Both the position numbers and the translations under genes were made by a program. From Casp-actino8 sp044358015 (GTDB lineage: Bacteria > Actinomycetota > Acidimicrobiia > Acidimicrobiales > Ilumatobacteraceae), in contig JBIKOO010000005.1 in NCBI GenBank assembly GCA_044358015.1, positions 1-64,000 on the forward strand: a stretch of 64,000 nt of DNA, written 5' to 3'. Position 1 is the first letter of the stretch, and every line of letters begins with the position of its first letter. Positions 60,297 through 64,000 of this stretch are shown one piece after another. The notes below the pieces were generated by a model, which was not told the origin of the DNA, searched no databases, and saw only the letters and a program-made list of their open reading frames with translations.

Positions 60297-60407
60297 TCAC
60301 ACTTTGACGGGTTCAATGTGACATTCAACTTCCATTGGTTGATACGGAACGCCAATGTTGGCATCGCCAAACCAAGCGTGACAGGCTCAATGTATGCAGT
60401 TTGACAT
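60297..60407 (-). other. Weak candidate: 36-residue mini-ORF with in-frame UGA in a CxxU context
   Basis: On the minus strand, from ATG 60407 to TGA 60299-60297, the frame reads MSNCIH, UGA (60389-60387), then ACHAWFGDANIGVPYQP and MEVECHIEPVKV. The part after the UGA has protein-like composition and codon use typical of the window. If UGA were read as selenocysteine the motif would be C-I-H-U, and UUGGC-GAU-GCCAA can form a stem-loop 21 nt downstream with G first in the loop. Against it: the ATG overlaps the divergent 60394 gene by 14 bp, no ribosome-binding site or -10 is evident and I know no such family. It may equally be a decayed gene end. Confidence 0.3.
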
Positions 60408-61608
60408 CGCAATAATCGGAGGTGGACCCGGAGGTTCATCAGCCGCAATTTCAGCTGCACGGGCCGGACTGCGCGTGGTCTTGTTCGAAAAAGGTCCATA
60501 CGGTCGCGACAAAGTGTGCGGCGATGGCTTAACACCCCGAGCGATTGGCGCGCTCAATGATTTAAACATTGATCATTCAGTTGCTCATCGCATTGATGGT
60601 CTGCGCATGATTGCGGGCAAAAAGCAACGCGAACTTTTATGGCCGGCAACTGATCGCTTCCCACATCATGGTGCGGTGTGGCCACGACAGAAATTTGATA
60701 ACCATCTGCTTGACGTAGCGATTGAATCTGGCGCTGATGTTCGTTTCAATGCTGAGGCACTTCCCGTCATTGAAGACGGCGTTGTTGTTGGCGTTGAAGT
60801 TAACGGCGAAGTATTGCGCTCGTCACTTGTTGTCTTGGCAACTGGTGCTCAAGGTGCGGCCGCAAAAATGCTCGGCGCGGTTCGCGATCCTGATGAAACC
60901 TTCGGATTAGCCATCCGCGCCTATGCGCCAACCCCTCGTCATGCCGAACGTCATCTTGAAGCGTGTTTGAGTTTGCGCGATGAACACGGCACTCCGGTTC
61001 CGGGATATGGCTGGATGTTCCCAGCGGGTGATGGCACCGTCAATATTGGCGTGGGTGCATTGAGCACGATGAAGGGATTCAAAAAACTCAATCTCAATAC
61101 GTTGCTCGATCAGTACGCATCAATCGTTCGCGAACCTTGGTCGTTGGGTGATTATGTTGAGAAGCCACGAGCGTGGCGTTTACCAATGAGTTGTGTACGT
61201 CGCCACGGACCAGGTTGGGTTGCTGTTGGTGACGCCGCAGGATTTGTGAACCCTATGAACGGCGAAGGTATTGACTACGCACTTGAGTCGGGCACGCTTG
61301 CTGTGAAGTGTTTCATTGATAACCCGGCCACTGCAACAAGTTCATACGACACGCAGGTTGGTGAACGCTTTGATGCGTTCTTACGCACTGGGCGACGATT
61401 CAGTTTCATCATCGGTCATCCGTGGTTATTGCGCCCAGGTTTACGCGTTGCTGTCGGAACTCAAGCAGCAGCCGATATCACGCTTGCCGTCATGGGAAAT
61501 TTGATCGACTCAACAACACCTGGAGTCGCTGGCAAAGTCATGCGGCTTGCTGACAACACGTTGCGAATAGCCGACCCGCTGCTTCGACGAACTCGCGCAA
61601 AGGCGTAA
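60394..61608 (+). CDS. Geranylgeranyl-reductase-family FAD oxidoreductase
   Basis: A 404-residue flavoprotein that reduces isoprenoid double bonds, for example in menaquinone side chains (MenJ type), or related lipid substrates. FAD site DIAIIGGGPGGSSAAISAARAGLRVVLFEKGPYGRDKVCGDGL at residues 4-46 carries the PYGRDKVCGDGL signature with the conserved Cys. WVAVGDAAGFVNPMNGEGIDYALESG is the C-terminal FAD motif. The subgroup is common in actinobacteria. The ferric-reductase-like gene follows 37 nt later and may serve as an electron-transfer partner, which is inference. Confidence 0.93.
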   Translation: MQFDIAIIGGGPGGSSAAISAARAGLRVVLFEKGPYGRDKVCGDGLTPRAIGALNDLNIDHSVAHRIDGLRMIAGKKQRELLWPATDRFPHHGAVWPRQKFDNHLLDVAIESGADVRFNAEALPVIEDGVVVGVEVNGEVLRSSLVVLATGAQGAAAKMLGAVRDPDETFGLAIRAYAPTPRHAERHLEACLSLRDEHGTPVPGYGWMFPAGDGTVNIGVGALSTMKGFKKLNLNTLLDQYASIVREPWSLGDYVEKPRAWRLPMSCVRRHGPGWVAVGDAAGFVNPMNGEGIDYALESGTLAVKCFIDNPATATSSYDTQVGERFDAFLRTGRRFSFIIGHPWLLRPGLRVAVGTQAAADITLAVMGNLIDSTTPGVAGKVMRLADNTLRIADPLLRRTRAKA

Positions 61609-61633
61609 AACGAGAATCTGAAGTGGTGTGGGT

Positions 61634-61639
61634 TAGGGT
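61634..61639 (+). promoter_or_regulatory. -10 hexamer TAGGGT, leaderless-type spacing
   Basis: TAGGGT is followed by 6 nt and the ATG at 61646. Confidence 0.55.
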
Positions 61640-61645
61640 TGCTCA

Positions 61646-63079
61646 ATGCCGAGAAACACTGTTGAACGAACTCGTCATCTCGTCAAAACGCTTCTTGGCT
61701 CACCTCGCGACTGGCACTTAGCCAAGCCGAACTTGCCACAATTACCAAAGTTAAGTTCCAACTGGATCGGCCCAGTTGTCGCTGCTTTTTCAATCTTTAT
61801 CGGATGGTTTGCATTCAATAATGCCATTGGTGACGGAAATGCCGCCTTTGCACTTTTTATTGGTGCTGTCTCCATCATGATGATGACCTGGAGCAATCTT
61901 CTCTCGACGCGCGCTCTCCCTATTGAACAAATCTTTGGTGGCCTTGACCGAATGTACGTGTGGCATCGATGGTTCGGCGCACTATCAGTCGGTGCAATGT
62001 GGCTTCACCTTGAAATGGTTGACGACGTCAAGGGAATAAGAGGAGCATCTGAAGATATAGCAGATGCTGCAGAAGATCTAGCAGAAACCGGTTCAACGTT
62101 GCTCTACATTCTCGTCGGCATCAGTCTTCTTCGTTGGCTGCCGTCACGATGGTGGCGTTTAACCCACAAACTTCTCGTACTTCCGTACGCCTTTGCCTGC
62201 TGGCACTTCTACACATCAACAAAGCCCTACGCCAATGCTTCGTTCTGGGGTTTATGGTTTACAGGATTCATGCTTCTGGGTCTCGCTGCATGGATCTACC
62301 GCGTTTTGTGGCGCGACATGATTCGCCGAGGAAAACTTCATCGTGTCTCGAGTATTGAACATGTCGGCAACGTCATTTCAATTGAACTTGAAGCCATTGG
62401 TGAACCGTTGAAATACAAACTCGGGCAATTCGCATTTCTTAAGGTGAAAGTCCCGGGTCTGCGAGAGCCGCATCCCTTCACCATCGCTTCCTCTCCAGAA
62501 GAAAAATGTCTGCGGTTCGTCATTCGTGATCTTGGTGACTGGACTCATTTACTTGTCGCTTCGCTTGCTATTGATGATCGCGTCATTGTTGAAGGACCGT
62601 ACGGTCATTTAGCCCCGATTCCTGATCACCCCGTTGAGCAAGTTATTTGGGTGGCCGGCGGTGTTGGAATCACCCCTTTCCTCGGAACGTCTCTCTCACG
62701 GGAACCAAACGATGGCCCCACGCCACACCTTTTTTACTGCGTTCCATCTCGACATCAGGCTCCGGCTATTGAATTGTTGGAAACCGCAGCACGTGAAGGT
62801 CGAATCCATCTACATGTGCACGCATCTGATGAAAAGAATCGCTTAGAGCCACATCATGTGCTCACAGAAATACGTAGTGATCACCTACGAAAAGCCCATA
62901 TTGTGATGTGCGGCCCCGACTCGCTCGTGAAGTCAATGAAATCTGGCCTCCGCACAAAAGGCGCGCGACATATGCATGTTGAAGGCTTCGACATGCGAAG
63001 CGGATTCGGACCAGATGTGTCTCGTGATGTTGATGATCTGATTCGATCGCAATTACGCCGCTTCACATCACGCAATTAG
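61646..63079 (+). CDS. Ferric-reductase-like transmembrane flavoprotein
   Basis: A 477-residue protein with an N-terminal membrane domain of about six segments (residues 40-240). Candidate heme-binding histidines include WHRWFGALSVGAMWLHLEM and THKLLVLPYAFACWHFY. The C-terminal half is a ferredoxin-NADP-reductase-like module: PHPFTIASSPEE (FAD), VEGPYGHLAPIPDH, VAGGVGITPFLG (NAD(P)) and HIVMCGPDSLVKSMKSGL. This is the NOX/Fre-like layout that moves electrons from NAD(P)H across the membrane to a metal or quinone acceptor. Acidic loop between segments EDIADAAEDLAETG is unusual. Starts with a leaderless-type promoter. Confidence 0.93.
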   Translation: MPRNTVERTRHLVKTLLGSPRDWHLAKPNLPQLPKLSSNWIGPVVAAFSIFIGWFAFNNAIGDGNAAFALFIGAVSIMMMTWSNLLSTRALPIEQIFGGLDRMYVWHRWFGALSVGAMWLHLEMVDDVKGIRGASEDIADAAEDLAETGSTLLYILVGISLLRWLPSRWWRLTHKLLVLPYAFACWHFYTSTKPYANASFWGLWFTGFMLLGLAAWIYRVLWRDMIRRGKLHRVSSIEHVGNVISIELEAIGEPLKYKLGQFAFLKVKVPGLREPHPFTIASSPEEKCLRFVIRDLGDWTHLLVASLAIDDRVIVEGPYGHLAPIPDHPVEQVIWVAGGVGITPFLGTSLSREPNDGPTPHLFYCVPSRHQAPAIELLETAAREGRIHLHVHASDEKNRLEPHHVLTEIRSDHLRKAHIVMCGPDSLVKSMKSGLRTKGARHMHVEGFDMRSGFGPDVSRDVDDLIRSQLRRFTSRN

Positions 63080-63161
63080 ATAGCCAATCGACGATTCAAG
63101 ATTTCACAAGCAACAGACCCTGACCGAATCTCTCAATTGAATGTAGATATGATTTTCAGCC

Positions 63162-64000
63162 GTGGACAATTCATCGGGAAATAACTACACAGGCGAGTTC
63201 GCTGTTGAAGCGAGTGGTCTCACCAAACATTACGGAGACGTCGTTGCGCTCGATGGCCTTGATCTTTCGGTGCCAACTGGCACGGTGCTCGGTCTACTTG
63301 GTCCGAATGGTGCTGGCAAGACCACAGCAGTTTCAATTCTCACCACACTCATCGCGCCCGATGGCGGCACAGCACGAGTTGCTGGCGTCAATGTCATCAA
63401 AGAACCCCAACGGGTACGTTCATTGATTGGTTTGTCTGGGCAATATGCCGCTGTTGACGAACATCTCACTGCAACAGAAAACCTTGAAATGATCGGCTGT
63501 CTCTACGGCATGCGTCGCCCGGCCGCCCGCAAGAAAGCAAACGAGCTCATTGAGCGCTTTCGCCTGGGCGATTCTGCACATCGACCACTCAAAACTTTCT
63601 CGGGCGGAATGAGACGCCGCATCGACTTGGCAGGAGCACTGCTCGCCGATCCCCCGGTTCTTTTCCTGGATGAACCAACGACCGGGTTAGATCCACGAAG
63701 TCGCGGTGAATTGTGGGATGTCATTCGCGAACGCGTTGAAGCTGGCACCACCGTAGTTCTCACGACGCAATATCTTGAAGAAGCCGATCAGTTAGCTCAC
63801 GACATCGTGGTCATTGACCATGGTCGCGCGATTGCACGTGGCACTTCACAAGAATTGAAACGACGCATCGGTGGTGAGCATCTCGATATTCACCTCGCGC
63901 TACTTACAGATATTTCTCGTGTTGAGGAAATCGTCCGACCATTCGCAATTGGGGCTGTTCGCATCGACGATCAAGAAGTTCTCGTTTCGATTCCTGTTTC
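63162..64000 (+). CDS. DrrA-type ABC-2 transporter ATP-binding protein (3' end outside window)
   Basis: The frame is open from GTG 63162 to the window end, so the gene continues beyond it. Order of motifs: ASGLTKHYGDVVALDGLDLSVPTGTVLGLLGPNGAGKTTAVS (Walker A), the Q-loop IGLSGQYAAVDEHLTATENL, the signature TFSGGMRRRIDLAGAL, Walker B PVLFLDEPTTGLDPRSR and TTVVLTTQYLEEADQLA. The TTQYLEEADQLA segment, with Gln where most ABC proteins have His, is characteristic of the daunorubicin-resistance DrrA group. The membrane partner DrrB-like gene would be expected just downstream. TATGAT 8 nt before the GTG may be the -10. Confidence 0.9.
   Translation, partial: MDNSSGNNYTGEFAVEASGLTKHYGDVVALDGLDLSVPTGTVLGLLGPNGAGKTTAVSILTTLIAPDGGTARVAGVNVIKEPQRVRSLIGLSGQYAAVDEHLTATENLEMIGCLYGMRRPAARKKANELIERFRLGDSAHRPLKTFSGGMRRRIDLAGALLADPPVLFLDEPTTGLDPRSRGELWDVIRERVEAGTTVVLTTQYLEEADQLAHDIVVIDHGRAIARGTSQELKRRIGGEHLDIHLALLTDISRVEEIVRPFAIGAVRIDDQEVLVSIPV

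Noticed and set aside
1..64000. tRNA, rRNA or riboswitch genes
   Set aside because: Scanning the gaps between genes by eye, no cloverleaf, conserved rRNA segment or known riboswitch core was found; a covariance-model search could still reveal small RNAs.

Overview
The window looks like a chromosomal segment of an actinobacterium, most likely from the Acidimicrobiia/Ilumatobacter side of the phylum. This is an inference from gene content, not a phylogeny. Supporting signs are a homologue of the mycobacterial F420-dependent biliverdin reductase, an F420-type LLM flavoprotein, a mycothiol-dependent isomerase-family protein, a 13E12-type DUF222/HNH relic under a mycobacterial-type LexA box, and many start codons placed exactly 6 nt after a TANNNT -10 hexamer, as in leaderless actinobacterial transcripts. 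Base composition is moderate by eye. No rRNA, tRNA, CRISPR array or intact transposase was found.

Layout. 1-15.5 kb: a MacB/FtsX-type ABC transporter, DNA-repair glycosylases (a diverged Nei-like protein and Tag), NUDIX proteins, a DUF2207 membrane protein, two Fe(II)/2OG-type dioxygenases, an MFS transporter, dienelactone and FAH hydrolases, and an O-acyltransferase/SGNH membrane protein. 15.5-25.6 kb: MOSC protein, acyl-CoA dehydrogenase, cupin, P450, acyl-CoA synthetase, CapA lipoprotein, TetR, TIM-barrel isomerase and a secreted hydrolase. 25.6-27.5 kb: a decayed DUF222/HNH gene with an SOS box and repeats. 27.5-46.6 kb: mostly catabolic enzymes (Rieske oxygenase, DszC/HsaA-like flavoprotein, alkyl sulfatase, class-3 aldehyde dehydrogenase, acyl-CoA dehydrogenase, amidohydrolases, acyl-ACP desaturase, alanine-type aminotransferase). 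46.7-50 kb: a branched-chain-type substrate-binding lipoprotein with a fused LivH-LivM permease but no ATPases. 50-64 kb: VOC protein, MFS, LLM oxidoreductase, SDR, a Baeyer-Villiger-type monooxygenase fused to an esterase, a thioredoxin-fold lipoprotein with an in-frame UGA, a Bcp peroxiredoxin, a TetR/MFS divergon, a geranylgeranyl-reductase-family flavoprotein, a ferric-reductase-like protein and a DrrA-type ABC ATPase running off the end. Overall it reads as oxidative degradation of lipids, terpenoids, alkyl sulfates or similar substrates, with transport and housekeeping genes interspersed.

Three observations stand out. First, the gene at 57050-57607 reads as one 185-residue DsbE/MPT53-like lipoprotein if UGA 57314-57316 is decoded as selenocysteine. 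The UGA sits at the first Cys position of the CxxC motif (giving UGTC), and a stem-loop with a GGUC apical loop lies 26 nt downstream. Second, a 55-bp palindrome recurs in at least seven gene-end spacers, with an eighth, more divergent relative. Some copies carry paired changes in both arms, and in two convergent gene pairs the arms supply stop codons. Third, a flavin Baeyer-Villiger-type monooxygenase is fused to an HSL-type esterase in one 860-residue polypeptide. A Nei-like glycosylase that has lost the catalytic Pro-Glu N-terminus, and a second, much weaker UGA-containing mini-ORF with a CxxU motif, are also reported.
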